Below are positions 1-9,320 of a stretch of 64,000 nucleotides of DNA, piece by piece. This DNA is from Pseudoalteromonas sp. (GTDB taxonomy: Bacteria; Pseudomonadota; Gammaproteobacteria; Enterobacterales; Alteromonadaceae), in assembly GCF_018402495.1 (NCBI RefSeq), contig NZ_JAGYIU010000004.1, positions 124,001 through 188,000 of the forward strand. The letters run 5' to 3'. Both the position numbers and the translations under genes were made by a program. Each line of letters opens with the position of its first letter. Position 1 is the first letter of the stretch. Under the pieces are notes generated by a model. That model did no database searches, had not been told where the DNA came from, and saw only the letters and a program-made list of their open reading frames with translations.

Positions 1-1
1 C

Positions 2-1453
2 GACCGAGAATTAGTACCAAAGTCGCGTTTAGCGGCAACGGGTATTGATGTGAGTCAATTTGAAAAAGACGAGATTGAGCGTTTTTTGATTAAAACCGGT
101 AACCGTGAATATGTTAATTTAGATTTTCGATGGATACTCGAGACCGATATCAAGCAAAGATCTGCACCTAAAGCGTTGGCGGTATTTGAGCGCAATAAAA
201 ACGGTAATTTTTATGGCTATGTGCAAAGCGTAATTAAAGATGGGGAAACGGTAAAAACAGATAAAGTTGAAACCTTATATGAGCTTGTGGATCGTGCTGT
301 TGAGTTAAATGACCAAGCACTGGATTTACAAAATGGTGATATTGGTCGGATAAACTACGAACTAGAACGTTTACGGTTACAAGAAAAAGCGTACCTGCTT
401 GATAACGAACTGACCGATGAGCGTGTTGCAGAACTTGCTCAAGCCCGTGCTGATTTACGTGCTCAATATGGCGAATTAGAAAAAGAGTTATTTGCTCTGC
501 GTAAACTGGCTAAACGTGATCAGGTTACAGTTAAAGACATGCGCGGTGAAGTGGTTACTATTCCTATTTATCAAGTGTTAGATGTGTGGTTTCCAAACGA
601 TATGGGCTTTTTCGCCAAGTTAGGTCACTACTTTGTTCAGCTTGGTAAGTTTGTTTCTGATGATCCACGTGAAGCTAATACCGAAGGCGGTGTATTTCCT
701 GCTATATTTGGTACGGTGTTTATGGTGATGCTTATGGCGGTAATAGTGACACCGTTTGGTGTGGTTGCTGCGATTTATTTGCATGAATATGCAGCCAAAA
801 ATGCAATTACCAAGATGATTCGTATTGCGGTTATTAATTTAGCCGGTGTTCCGTCAATTGTTTATGGGGTATTTGGTTTAGGGTTTTTCGTGTATGTACT
901 GGGTGGGAGTTTAGATCAGCTCTTTTATCCAGAAGCATCGCCTTCACCAGTATTTGGTACTCCGGGGGTTTTATGGTCGGCACTCACCTTGGCTATATTA
1001 ACTCTGCCTGTGGTAATTGTGTCAACCGAGGAAGGTTTATCTCGTATTCCAAGCACAGTACGTGATGGTTCATTAGCACTGGGCGCGACTAAGGTAGAAA
1101 CGCTGTGGCGAATCATTATTCCTATGGCCAGCCCTGCTATTATGACGGGGTTAATTTTAGCGGTTGCTCGTGCTGCGGGTGAAGTTGCACCGCTTATGTT
1201 GGTAGGTGTGGTGAAAATGGCACCAACGCTGCCGCTTGATGGTAACTTCCCTTATATACACTTAGATAGAAAGTTCATGCACTTAGGTTTTCATATTTAC
1301 GATGTTGGTTTTCAAAGTCCGAACGTTGAGGCTGCACGTCCGCTGGTATATGCAACAGCCTTTTTGTTAGTGTCGGTTATTATTACCCTTAACATCACAG
1401 CCATTGGTATACGTAATCACTTACGTGAAAAATTCAGATCGCTTGAGCATTAA
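2..1453 (+). CDS. pstA: Phosphate ABC transporter permease PstA (5' end outside window)
   Basis: Inner-membrane permease of the high-affinity PstSCAB phosphate importer. The frame is open from base 2, so the gene starts upstream of the window; the GTG at 50 is only an internal codon. The visible N-terminal part (to about residue 190) is soluble and rich in charged residues, with a likely coiled coil around residues 75-165. This is the extended PstA form seen in marine gammaproteobacteria rather than the short E. coli form. The C-terminal half has about six membrane segments and the ABC-permease EAA-type loop (around DGSLALGATKVETLWRI). pstB follows after 19 bases, so the two are co-transcribed. 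Only the distal end of the operon is visible; its Pho box would lie upstream. Confidence 0.93.
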   Translation, partial: DRELVPKSRLAATGIDVSQFEKDEIERFLIKTGNREYVNLDFRWILETDIKQRSAPKALAVFERNKNGNFYGYVQSVIKDGETVKTDKVETLYELVDRAVELNDQALDLQNGDIGRINYELERLRLQEKAYLLDNELTDERVAELAQARADLRAQYGELEKELFALRKLAKRDQVTVKDMRGEVVTIPIYQVLDVWFPNDMGFFAKLGHYFVQLGKFVSDDPREANTEGGVFPAIFGTVFMVMLMAVIVTPFGVVAAIYLHEYAAKNAITKMIRIAVINLAGVPSIVYGVFGLGFFVYVLGGSLDQLFYPEASPSPVFGTPGVLWSALTLAILTLPVVIVSTEEGLSRIPSTVRDGSLALGATKVETLWRIIIPMASPAIMTGLILAVARAAGEVAPLMLVGVVKMAPTLPLDGNFPYIHLDRKFMHLGFHIYDVGFQSPNVEAARPLVYATAFLLVSVIITLNITAIGIRNHLREKFRSLEH

Positions 1454-1472
1454 TTTAGTATAGGTAACAAAC

Positions 1473-2300
1473 ATGATTACAGTCGCTCCACAAGTAAACC
1501 AAGCAAAGCCAAGCTTGAAGTTAGATTTAAATAATTTAACTGACGAACAAAAAGCGCTAGAAATTAAAGATCTCGACCTTTACTACGGTGATAAACAAGC
1601 GCTGAGTAAAGTGAATATGAATATCCCTAAAGGCCAAGTAACGGCGTTTATTGGGCCATCGGGTTGTGGTAAATCAACCTTGTTGCGTTGTATTAACCGC
1701 ATGAACGACTTAGTTGATATTTGTCGTATTGAGGGTGAAATAATTCTGCATGGGCAAAATATTTACGATAAAAGTGTTGATGTTGCTGCGCTTCGTCGTA
1801 ATGTTGGTATGGTGTTCCAGCGCCCAAATCCGTTTCCAAAATCAATTTATGAAAATGTGGTATATGGTCTTCGCTTGCAAGGGATTAAAGAAAAGCGCAA
1901 GCTGGATGAAGTGGTTGAGCAATCATTACGCGGTGCAGCACTTTGGGATGAAGTAAAAGACAGGCTTCACGATAGCGCATTTGGTTTATCGGGCGGTCAG
2001 CAACAACGCTTAGTGATAGCTCGCTCTATTGCGATAGAACCTGAGGTATTACTACTTGATGAGCCAACATCAGCACTTGACCCTATTTCCACGTTGGTAA
2101 TTGAAGAGTTAATTAATGATCTAAAGAATAAATTTACCGTGGTTATTGTTACGCACAACATGCAACAAGCAGCGCGTGTATCTGATCAAACCGCATTTAT
2201 GTATATGGGTGAATTAATCGAGTATTCAGATACCAATACATTATTTACCACACCTGCGAAGAAAAAAACAGAAGATTATATTACCGGACGCTACGGTTAG
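1473..2300 (+). CDS. pstB: Phosphate ABC transporter ATP-binding protein PstB
   Basis: Cytoplasmic ATPase that powers PstCA phosphate import. The 275-residue protein has Walker [10 protein letters not shown] at 61-69, the Q-loop around [11 protein letters not shown] (114-124), the ABC signature LSGGQQQR at 172-179 and Walker B LLLDEP at 193-198, followed by the H-loop THN. An extension of about 30 residues precedes the ABC core. It sits between pstA and phoU with short gaps (19 and 44 bases), the usual pst operon order. Identification is secure. Confidence 0.97.
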   Translation: MITVAPQVNQAKPSLKLDLNNLTDEQKALEIKDLDLYYGDKQALSKVNMNIPKGQVTAFIGPSGCGKSTLLRCINRMNDLVDICRIEGEIILHGQNIYDKSVDVAALRRNVGMVFQRPNPFPKSIYENVVYGLRLQGIKEKRKLDEVVEQSLRGAALWDEVKDRLHDSAFGLSGGQQQRLVIARSIAIEPEVLLLDEPTSALDPISTLVIEELINDLKNKFTVVIVTHNMQQAARVSDQTAFMYMGELIEYSDTNTLFTTPAKKKTEDYITGRYG

Positions 2301-2344
2301 TCGGTTTAAAACGCTAAGGCAATAAATTATTAAAGAGAGTTACT

Positions 2345-3046
2345 ATGGAACACAACATTAATAAACATATTTCTGGCCGTTTTAACCAAGAGCTAGAAAA
2401 CGTTCGTAATCATGTATTGAGTATGGGCGGACTCGTTGAGCAGCAACTTAATAGTGCGCTTGATGCAGTAAGTCAAAATGATGCTGCGCTTGCACAAAAA
2501 GTACGTGAAAACGACTACAAAGTAAACGCTATGGAGGTCAGCATTGATGAGGACTGTACCCGAATTATTGCTAAACGCCAACCAGCAGCAAGTGACTTAC
2601 GTTTGGTCATTGCAATTGCGAAAACAATTGCTGATTTAGAAAGAATTGGTGATGAAGCTAAGCGAATTGCTAAAGTTGCACTAGACTCATTTACGAAAGA
2701 TCAGCAAGACTTACTCGTAAATATTGAAAACATGGGTCGCCAAGTATCTAAAATGTTGCATGACGTGTTAGATGCATTTGCACGAATGGACGTGCAACGT
2801 GCATTTGAAGTGCATAAAGAGGATGCTAAAGTGGATAGGGAATATGAAGCAATCACCCGTCAAATAATGACTTATATGATGGAAGATCCACGCTCAATTC
2901 CTAAAATTATGGATTTAGTGTGGTCTGTACGGTCATTAGAACGCATCGGCGATCGCTGCCAAAATATTGCCGAATATGTCATCTATTTTGTAAACGGCAA
3001 AGATATTCGTCATATATCTCAAGAAGATATTGAAAAATCGCTGTAG
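2345..3046 (+). CDS. phoU: Phosphate signalling protein PhoU
   Basis: Negative regulator that links Pst transporter status to the PhoR/PhoB two-component system. The 233-residue, mostly helical protein has the two PhoU repeats: one around residues 18-105, with the metal-binding type motif ERIGDEAKRIAK, and one around 120-215, with ERIGDRCQNIAEYV. An AGAG ribosome-binding site (2335-2338) precedes the ATG. It ends the pst operon: a strong intrinsic terminator begins 25 bases after its stop. Confidence 0.96.
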   Translation: MEHNINKHISGRFNQELENVRNHVLSMGGLVEQQLNSALDAVSQNDAALAQKVRENDYKVNAMEVSIDEDCTRIIAKRQPAASDLRLVIAIAKTIADLERIGDEAKRIAKVALDSFTKDQQDLLVNIENMGRQVSKMLHDVLDAFARMDVQRAFEVHKEDAKVDREYEAITRQIMTYMMEDPRSIPKIMDLVWSVRSLERIGDRCQNIAEYVIYFVNGKDIRHISQEDIEKSL

Positions 3047-3070
3047 TGATACAAATAACTAGCAAATAAG

Positions 3071-3100
3071 AAAGGCAGTAATACACTGCCTTTTTTATTT
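3071..3100 (+). terminator. Rho-independent terminator of the pst-phoU operon
   Basis: Perfect 9-bp stem (3071-3079 with 3085-3093, AAAGGCAGT/ACTGCCTTT), loop of five bases, followed by a T-rich tract. It separates the pst operon from the downstream DUF47-pit pair. Confidence 0.9.
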
Positions 3101-3196
3101 TTTGTAAATAATTGAATGAGAAAAAGCGTTCACAATCTAGCTTAATGCTGTAAAATTCACACTGAACAGCATATTGAATTGATTAAAGGGTCAGTT

Positions 3197-3871
3197 ATGC
3201 CAACAAATTTTTTAGGTGTTTTTGCTAAATCCCCTATAAAACCAATAGAAGAGCACATCAGAAAAGCGCATCAAGCGAGTGAAAGTTTGATACCTTTTTT
3301 TAATCATGTCTTTAAAGAAGAGTGGCAACAAGCTGAAGAGCTACGTTTAACTATTCGTAATTTAGAACGTGAAGCCGATGAAATGAAAAGAACTATACGC
3401 TTACAACTACCTGGCGGATTATTCATGCCGGTAGAGCGTACAGACCTTCTCGAATTAGTAACCCAACAAGACAAAATTGCCAATAAAGCAAAAGACATTG
3501 CTGGGCGCGTAATTGGTCGTGAGATGATTATACCAAAAGAGATTCAAGAAGATTTTTTGGCATATGTAACTCGTTGTGTTGATGCAACAAAACAAGCATC
3601 TAAAGCGATTAATGAATTAGAAGAATTGTTAGAAACGGGCTTTAAAGGCAGAGAAGTTACTCTGGTTGAAAAAATGCTCGTAGAATTGGATGCCATAGAA
3701 CAAGACACGGATGAAATGCAAATTAGAATACGCCGCCAGCTACGACAAGTAGAAAGTGAGCTAAATCCAGTAGATGTGATGTTTTTATACAAAATCATTG
3801 AATGGGTTGGCGAGCTTGCAGATATTGCAGAGCGCGTAGGATCACGTCTTGAGCTGATGTTAGCTCGTTAA
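3197..3871 (+). CDS. PhoU-like DUF47 family protein (TIGR00153)
   Basis: All-helical 224-residue protein of the DUF47/TIGR00153 family, distant PhoU relatives nearly always encoded next to PiT phosphate transporters. They are thought to modulate the transporter or act as an accessory factor. The start chosen is ATG 3197 (MPTNFLGVFAKSP), because AAAGGG at 3185-3190 is correctly spaced for it; an upstream TTG at 3179 is in frame but has no such site. The acidic/basic helical pattern (EADEMKRTIR, EWVGELADIAERVGSRLE) resembles PhoU metal-cluster helices. The pit gene follows after 39 bases. Confidence 0.9.
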   Translation: MPTNFLGVFAKSPIKPIEEHIRKAHQASESLIPFFNHVFKEEWQQAEELRLTIRNLEREADEMKRTIRLQLPGGLFMPVERTDLLELVTQQDKIANKAKDIAGRVIGREMIIPKEIQEDFLAYVTRCVDATKQASKAINELEELLETGFKGREVTLVEKMLVELDAIEQDTDEMQIRIRRQLRQVESELNPVDVMFLYKIIEWVGELADIAERVGSRLELMLAR

Positions 3872-3910
3872 TTTAAAATCAGTTCAAACACGAAAGATTA
3901 AGGTTATACA

Positions 3911-5179
3911 ATGGATATCATTGCATCTTACGGCACGGCATTAATTTTAATTGCCGCGGCCGTCGGCTTTTTTATGGCTTATGGTATTGGCGCAAACGAT
4001 GTTGCTAATGCAATGGGTACATCCGTCGGTTCAAAAGCACTTACTATTAAACAAGCGATTTTTATCGCGATGATCTTTGAATTTGCAGGTGCTTATTTAG
4101 CCGGTGGTGAGGTTACATCAACAATCCGCAAAGGCATTATTGAAGCAGCCCCATTTGCTGATATTCCGGAGCTTATGGTTCTAGGAATGATCGCTTCTTT
4201 ATTTGCTGCAGGTAGTTGGTTATTAATAGCCTCATTTTTAGGTTGGCCAGTTTCAACGACTCATTCAATTATTGGCGCTATAATCGGTTTTGCCTTGGTT
4301 GCTGTTGGCTCTGAAGCTATTCAGTGGGGAAAGGTTGCTGGCATTGTGGGTAGTTGGGTTGTGACTCCTGCCATTTCTGGCTTTATTGCTTATTTAATAT
4401 TTATGAGTGCGCAAAAGCTGATTTTTGATACGGATGCTCCACTTAAAAATGCAAAACGCTTTGTGCCAATATACATGGGTTTAGCTGGCTTTATTATGGC
4501 GCTTGTGACCATTACAAAAGGCTTAAAGCACATAGGTATTAATTTAGGTACCTTTGAAGGTTTTGCTATTTCTATTGGTATAGCGCTACTCGTTGCTGTT
4601 ATTGGTAAAATTGCAATTGCACGTTTAAACATCGACCCTCAAGCGGATCGAGAAATGCAATTTAACAATGTAGAGAAAGTGTTTGCAGTACTTATGGTAC
4701 TAACCGCATGTTGTATGGCATTTGCTCATGGTTCTAACGACGTTGCTAACGCAATTGGGCCGCTAGCTGCGGTTGTAAATATTGTTGAAAATAATGGTGA
4801 AATTGCTAAACAGGCAGCTATTGCTTGGTGGATACTGCCACTGGGTGGTTTAGGTATTGTTGCCGGTCTGGCTATTTTGGGTAAAAAAGTAATTAAAACT
4901 ATTGGTGAAGGTATTACACATTTAACACCTAGTCGTGGTTTTGCTGCTGAATTAGCTGCTGCATCTACCGTTGTTATTGCATCAGGTACAGGTTTGCCTA
5001 TTTCAACTACACAAACCCTAGTAGGTGCTGTGTTGGGTGTTGGTATGGCACGTGGTATTGCTGCACTTAATATGGGTGTAATAAGAAATATTGTTGTTTC
5101 TTGGGTAATTACATTGCCAGTTGGTGCTGCCCTTGCTATTGTTATTTTCTACGTACTGAGAACCGCTTTTGGGGTTTAA
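3911..5179 (+). CDS. pit: Inorganic phosphate transporter, PiT family
   Basis: Low-affinity, cation- or metal-phosphate-coupled inner-membrane transporter of 422 residues with about ten membrane segments. Both halves carry the duplicated PiT signature: GANDVANA at residues 27-34 and HGSNDVANAIGP near 274-285. Ser-Thr-rich re-entrant motifs (PVSTTHSIIGA, PISTTQTLVGA) are also duplicated. It forms a two-gene unit with the DUF47 gene upstream. High-affinity (Pst) and low-affinity (PiT) uptake are therefore adjacent but separated by a terminator. Confidence 0.95.
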   Translation: MDIIASYGTALILIAAAVGFFMAYGIGANDVANAMGTSVGSKALTIKQAIFIAMIFEFAGAYLAGGEVTSTIRKGIIEAAPFADIPELMVLGMIASLFAAGSWLLIASFLGWPVSTTHSIIGAIIGFALVAVGSEAIQWGKVAGIVGSWVVTPAISGFIAYLIFMSAQKLIFDTDAPLKNAKRFVPIYMGLAGFIMALVTITKGLKHIGINLGTFEGFAISIGIALLVAVIGKIAIARLNIDPQADREMQFNNVEKVFAVLMVLTACCMAFAHGSNDVANAIGPLAAVVNIVENNGEIAKQAAIAWWILPLGGLGIVAGLAILGKKVIKTIGEGITHLTPSRGFAAELAAASTVVIASGTGLPISTTQTLVGAVLGVGMARGIAALNMGVIRNIVVSWVITLPVGAALAIVIFYVLRTAFGV

Positions 5180-5208
5180 CAAAAAGTACTTAAAAGACTT
5201 TTAGCTTG

Positions 5209-5247
5209 AAAAGATCTCAATACCCTTGGTGTTGGGGTCTTTTTATT
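5209..5247 (+). terminator. Rho-independent terminator after pit
   Basis: Long stem with three G-T pairs (5209-5224 with 5228-5243) closing a very short loop, running into TTTTTATTT. oxyR starts only 18 bases beyond the stem. Confidence 0.8.
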
Positions 5248-5260
5248 TGTGGAAAGAAAA

Positions 5261-6178
5261 ATGACTAATCTCCCTAGTATAAAGCAGCTACAGTATTTAC
5301 TAGCTGTACATCAACATCAACACTTTGGCCGAGCAGCAAGTGCCTGTTTTATCGGTCAATCAACGCTGAGCACCGCGATTCAAAATTTAGAAGAAACGTT
5401 AGGGTGTCAGCTTATTGAGCGAGAAAACCGTAGTCTTATGTTTACCACCATAGGTGAAGAGGTGGTTGAGCGCTCAAGAAAAATTATTAACGACACTATT
5501 AGTTTAAAAGAGCTCACTAAAAGCTTTTTAACACCGCTTAGCGGCACATTAACGTTAGGTGTTATCCCCACTATTGCCAGCTTTATTGCGGCGCCTTTGT
5601 ATCACTTTTGTCAGCAAACATTTGCTGATTTAGAGTTGGTTTTAGTTGAGGACACCAGTGACAAATTACTCGATAAGTTAGAGCATGGGCAAATTGACTT
5701 AGCGTTATTGGCTTTGCCGTACGCAACTGATAAGTTCCATACTCAAGTACTTGCACAAGATCATTTTAGCTTAGTACACCACAAAGACTACACACCAGCC
5801 AAGGACATTAAAGACTTCAATTTATTACCTGAAGCCAGTGTTTTTTTACTTGAGCGAGAACACTGTATGACTGGGCATGCGCTCAGTGCGTGCCACTTAA
5901 ATCGCTCCAGTTGTATAAATCCCTTTGAGGCGGCTAGCTTACATACTTTATTGAGTATGGTTGAGTATAAACTTGGCGTGACTTTTTTACCGCAAATGGC
6001 CATTAACGCCGGTATTTTAGAAAATAAAGACATGCTTGCTACGCCATCGCAAGGCGATGCCTATCGTGATATTGGTGTACTGTGGCGCAAAACAACTGGG
6101 CGTATTCGTGACTTTAAATTGTTTAGCCAACAGTTAGAAATATTTTTGAAAAAGCAATGCAGCGTAGATTTTAAGTAG
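5261..6178 (+). CDS. oxyR: LysR-type peroxide sensor OxyR
   Basis: LysR-family transcription regulator of 305 residues, the same length as E. coli OxyR. The N-terminal winged helix-turn-helix covers about residues 5-65 (QLQYLLAVHQHQHFGRAA). The effector domain carries two cysteines nine residues apart, C202 and C211 (HCMTGHALSAC), matching the redox pair C199/C208 of E. coli OxyR, and the downstream ASLHTLLSMV helix and FLPQMA motif also match. ATG 5261 is preferred over the in-frame GTG at 5249 because GGAAAG at 5251-5256 precedes it. It stands alone between two terminator-like hairpins; its targets are not visible here. Confidence 0.9.
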   Translation: MTNLPSIKQLQYLLAVHQHQHFGRAASACFIGQSTLSTAIQNLEETLGCQLIERENRSLMFTTIGEEVVERSRKIINDTISLKELTKSFLTPLSGTLTLGVIPTIASFIAAPLYHFCQQTFADLELVLVEDTSDKLLDKLEHGQIDLALLALPYATDKFHTQVLAQDHFSLVHHKDYTPAKDIKDFNLLPEASVFLLEREHCMTGHALSACHLNRSSCINPFEAASLHTLLSMVEYKLGVTFLPQMAINAGILENKDMLATPSQGDAYRDIGVLWRKTTGRIRDFKLFSQQLEIFLKKQCSVDFK

Positions 6179-6190
6179 TGTAAATTAGGT

Positions 6191-6224
6191 AAAAAAAGCC
6201 TATTAACTAATCGATTAATAGGCT
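6191..6224 (-). terminator. Hairpin terminator for the small membrane-protein gene (possibly bidirectional)
   Basis: Perfect 10-bp stem (6197-6206 with 6215-6224, AGCCTATTAA/TTAATAGGCT). On the minus strand it is followed by a run of seven T, ending the gene at 6240-6443. On the plus strand it lies just after oxyR but lacks a T-run. Confidence 0.75.
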
Positions 6225-6239
6225 CAATAACATAGGGAA

Positions 6240-6443
6240 CTAAAGTGGTTGTTTGTGCTGGTTGTGGTAGTTATTAAGCGGCGGTAAAAACAGTAAGTAA
6301 ACCCATACTACAATGTTAAAGTAAGGTACCAGTCCAAGCACTGTAAAAGTTTTTACAGGATACCCTTTAAGCTGAGCGTATTTGTAACATTGAATCGCAA
6401 TAGCAAAGTGTATAAACAACAATAACGTGATTAATTGCGTCAT
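6240..6443 (-). CDS. Small two-helix membrane protein, unknown function
   Basis: A 67-residue protein with two hydrophobic segments (about residues 3-18 and 32-53) separated by a short polar loop (QCYKYAQLKGYPVKTF), and a polar His/Asn-rich tail. The start at 6443 is fixed by a perfect AAGGAGG six bases upstream; the ATG one codon earlier abuts the Shine-Dalgarno. It has its own terminator downstream and a long hairpin upstream (6511-6552), so it is probably a monocistronic gene. I do not recognise the family. The strong ribosome-binding site and coherent membrane topology support it being real. Confidence 0.7.
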   Translation of the reverse strand: MTQLITLLLFIHFAIAIQCYKYAQLKGYPVKTFTVLGLVPYFNIVVWVYLLFLPPLNNYHNQHKQPL

Positions 6444-6510
6444 AAACATCCTCCTTATGGTCAAATGCCTACCCTTAATAGCTTAGACATCTAGACGACA
6501 GCAAATAAAG

Positions 6511-6552
6511 ATGTCATGTAAAATTAAGTTAGTTACTTAATTTCCATGACAT
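6511..6552. repeat. Long imperfect hairpin between the GGDEF/EAL gene and the small membrane-protein gene
   Basis: Arms 6511-6529 and 6535-6552 (ATGTCATG.../...CATGACAT) pair over about 17 bp with one bulge and a 5-base loop. On the minus strand a T-rich stretch follows, so it may end the upstream GGDEF/EAL transcript. It could equally be an operator or 5' leader structure for the gene at 6240. Confidence 0.6.
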
Positions 6553-6630
6553 TGTGCTATCAATGAGCAAAGTATAGTTTAGAAAGACGATTTTGGAAGT
6601 AATAAATTGCTTAAATTTGTTTATTAATGT

Positions 6631-9162
6631 TTATACAGATGTGAGAGTATCTTGATAAAAAATAGGGTTACTTTTAATTTTTTCTAACTCAATCAGTACA
6701 TTGTCAATTGGTACCGGGCGAGCAATAAAGTAGCCTTGCCCATAGTCTACGCCTATTTCTTTAAGTGCAAAAAACACTTCTGCTGTTTCTACATATTCTG
6801 CTACAGAGCGTTTATCCAGCGAGCAACTAATGTCATTTATGGCTTTTACTAACGCTAAATCAATGGAATCGTTAAGCATATCGCGTACAAACGAGCCGTC
6901 AATTTTTACATGCTGAGCTGGAAGTTGCTTTAAGTAATTAAAGGTACTAAATCCGGTGCCAAAATCATCAATTGAAAAATGACAGCCTAAATCATTTAAC
7001 CGTTCAATCATTTTGCGCGTCGCTGTTAAATTATTAATACTGGCTGACTCGGTTATTTCAAAAATAATTTTTGAAGGAGGCACTTGGTATTGTTCGAGGC
7101 TTGACTCTATCAACGGAAGTAAACGTTCATCTAAAAATGATTGTGCCGATAAGTTAATTGCCACTTGAAGAAGCTCTGGATGCGCAGCAACACTCGCAAT
7201 ACTGTTACGAATAACACATTGATCCATTAAAAAGGTGTCATTGAGCATTTCCAATGAGGGAATAAATTGATTTGGGTAAATAAGCTCGTCGTCGAGTTTT
7301 AATCGCAGTAGCACTTCAAAGTAAGCAACCTGGTTCGTTTTAAAATTCCAAATGGGTTGGTAGTGAAGTTCTATACTGTCTTGCTGTAGTGCTTGGCGTA
7401 CTCCATGACCCCACTCTAAGCCAGTTTGCAGGGCATTATTTTCACCGTCTTGTTTTGAATAACAATGTACTAAGTTTCGGCCTAAGTTTTTAGCAATATA
7501 TAACGCAATATCTGATTGCTTTAAACATTCATTTGGGTCGCAGTTATCAGCAGTAATTTGAGTTAAGCCAATAGAGCAGCTAATTGAATACACTTGTTCT
7601 TCTGATTTAAATTGGTTGCCTTCAATGGCACTACAAATCCCCTCTGCAATTAAATGTGCATCTAATAAATTGGTGTTTTTAAGGATCACCGCAAATTCAT
7701 CGCCACCAACGCGGCAGATCAGGTGCTCATTACTAATATTGGCAATAAACAGTTGTGCCACTTCTTTTAAAACAATATCGCCTTGTTGGTGACCTTTACT
7801 GTCGTTGATTATTTTAAAGTGATCAAGGTCGATATAAATAAGCGCATGCTCAATATTTGCATAGGTATTGTCGCTCTGGCAAATATAATTAAGTTGTTGG
7901 TCAAAGTAATAACGATTATGTAGGCCAGTTAAGGTGTCATGCAGTGCTAAGTGGCGTAATTGCAGCTCTGCTTGTTTACGCTCGTGAATGTTATCGAGTG
8001 TGGCGGTGATAGTGGCATTGCTACTGCTATTTTTAATGAGTTGAAGGCGACATTCAACCCACACCGAATTACCACTTTTTTGACGTAGTTTAACTTCTAT
8101 TTTTTGTTTATTTGCGCCACCTTGTAAAATATCATCAATAGTGGATTGTAACGGCTGCTGATAATCTGAGGTACAAAATGAAGTGAGTGGCTGTTTTAAG
8201 GTTGATTTAACTCCAAAGCCGCTCAAAGATTCCCATGCAGGGTTTATAAAGCGAATATTGCCTTGCTGGTCTAGCTCAAGCACCACGGTGTTTAGGTGTA
8301 ATAAAATACGTTGATGCGCTGAAAACAGGTCGCGATATTTTACTTCACTAATACTTAGCTGCTGTACCTTATTAGCAAATTCAGCATAGCTCACCATAAA
8401 GTCTTCACGACGAGCAGCGTGGTCACAGACTTTATTTAAAAATGAGGGGTCGTAAGGAGCGCGAATAAAGTCGGTAACGCCTGAAAGTAATAACTGCTCG
8501 GCGTAATCGGCATCGTTTTTATCAATAATAGTAACAATGGCTTGCTGAGGGTTATGCTGCAGAATTTTTTCGACTAATTGATTTGAGCTTTCTGCTTGTG
8601 CCGCTGTGGCATCAAGTAGCACGATGGCAAAAGGCTGCTGATTATAAGCACTTAGCGCCGCTTTCTCAGTTGTAACATGGGTGATAGCAAAGTTAAGTTT
8701 TAATTGCTCACTCATATCGTTCGCCCTGCTGGTAAAGGGTTCTAATAACAACAGGTTTAAGCGACTGCTTTTTTCTAAATGGCTCGATAGTACATTCGCT
8801 AGTATTTGCGGCAGTATATCTTGGCGCTCAAAAGGGAGCACAGCATCTATGCCATAGCTGCGCGCAGTAGTTTCCGCGATACGCTCACAATAAATAGGCG
8901 GAATAAGTAAAATAGGTGTATTTTTAGGTGTGTTTAGTAGCCCTGAACGGATCATGCGTGAAAAGCGCCAGCCATCAATCTTACCTACATCTAGGCCCGT
9001 GATGATTATATTTACACTTTTATTTTTTAATATTTTTAAGGCGTCTTGGCTATCTGATGCTTCAATGAACTCAAACACATTAAGCCTCTCTAACGTGGCA
9101 CGAATAGTTTGGCGCTCATCATCACTTGCATTCAATATTAGCAATTTAAGCTGTTTTGCCAC
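6631..9162 (-). CDS. REC-REC-PAS-GGDEF-EAL signalling protein (c-di-GMP turnover)
   Basis: Soluble 843-residue protein. Two receiver-like domains (about 5-125 and 135-255) are followed by a short linker, a PAS domain (about 280-400), a GGDEF domain (about 410-570) and an EAL domain (about 590-835). REC1 keeps the acidic pocket (SDDER) but has Gly where the phospho-acceptor Asp should be (IIITGLDV); REC2 keeps a candidate Asp (IVLLDAT). GGDEF is intact (VGGDEF near 484). EAL reads EVL, keeps NLS, EITE, DDFGTG and KIDGSF, but has AEYVE where AEGVE is usual. Synthase activity is plausible; hydrolase activity is uncertain. No membrane segment is present. Expected role: cytoplasmic control of c-di-GMP in motility or biofilm decisions. 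Confidence 0.88.
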   Translation of the reverse strand: MAKQLKLLILNASDDERQTIRATLERLNVFEFIEASDSQDALKILKNKSVNIIITGLDVGKIDGWRFSRMIRSGLLNTPKNTPILLIPPIYCERIAETTARSYGIDAVLPFERQDILPQILANVLSSHLEKSSRLNLLLLEPFTSRANDMSEQLKLNFAITHVTTEKAALSAYNQQPFAIVLLDATAAQAESSNQLVEKILQHNPQQAIVTIIDKNDADYAEQLLLSGVTDFIRAPYDPSFLNKVCDHAARREDFMVSYAEFANKVQQLSISEVKYRDLFSAHQRILLHLNTVVLELDQQGNIRFINPAWESLSGFGVKSTLKQPLTSFCTSDYQQPLQSTIDDILQGGANKQKIEVKLRQKSGNSVWVECRLQLIKNSSSNATITATLDNIHERKQAELQLRHLALHDTLTGLHNRYYFDQQLNYICQSDNTYANIEHALIYIDLDHFKIINDSKGHQQGDIVLKEVAQLFIANISNEHLICRVGGDEFAVILKNTNLLDAHLIAEGICSAIEGNQFKSEEQVYSISCSIGLTQITADNCDPNECLKQSDIALYIAKNLGRNLVHCYSKQDGENNALQTGLEWGHGVRQALQQDSIELHYQPIWNFKTNQVAYFEVLLRLKLDDELIYPNQFIPSLEMLNDTFLMDQCVIRNSIASVAAHPELLQVAINLSAQSFLDERLLPLIESSLEQYQVPPSKIIFEITESASINNLTATRKMIERLNDLGCHFSIDDFGTGFSTFNYLKQLPAQHVKIDGSFVRDMLNDSIDLALVKAINDISCSLDKRSVAEYVETAEVFFALKEIGVDYGQGYFIARPVPIDNVLIELEKIKSNPIFYQDTLTSV

Positions 9163-9320
9163 GTAGGTACCACTCCGAGAGATGCAGATAATAAAACAAT
9201 AAGAGTAATGATATTTAGCGATAAGAACAAGCGTAATTAGCCGCTATTTTAAATGTAGTTAATTGGTGGCGAATTAGGGAGAATATAGGGGGTATCTTGA
9301 GGTTCATTACTAATAGCTAA

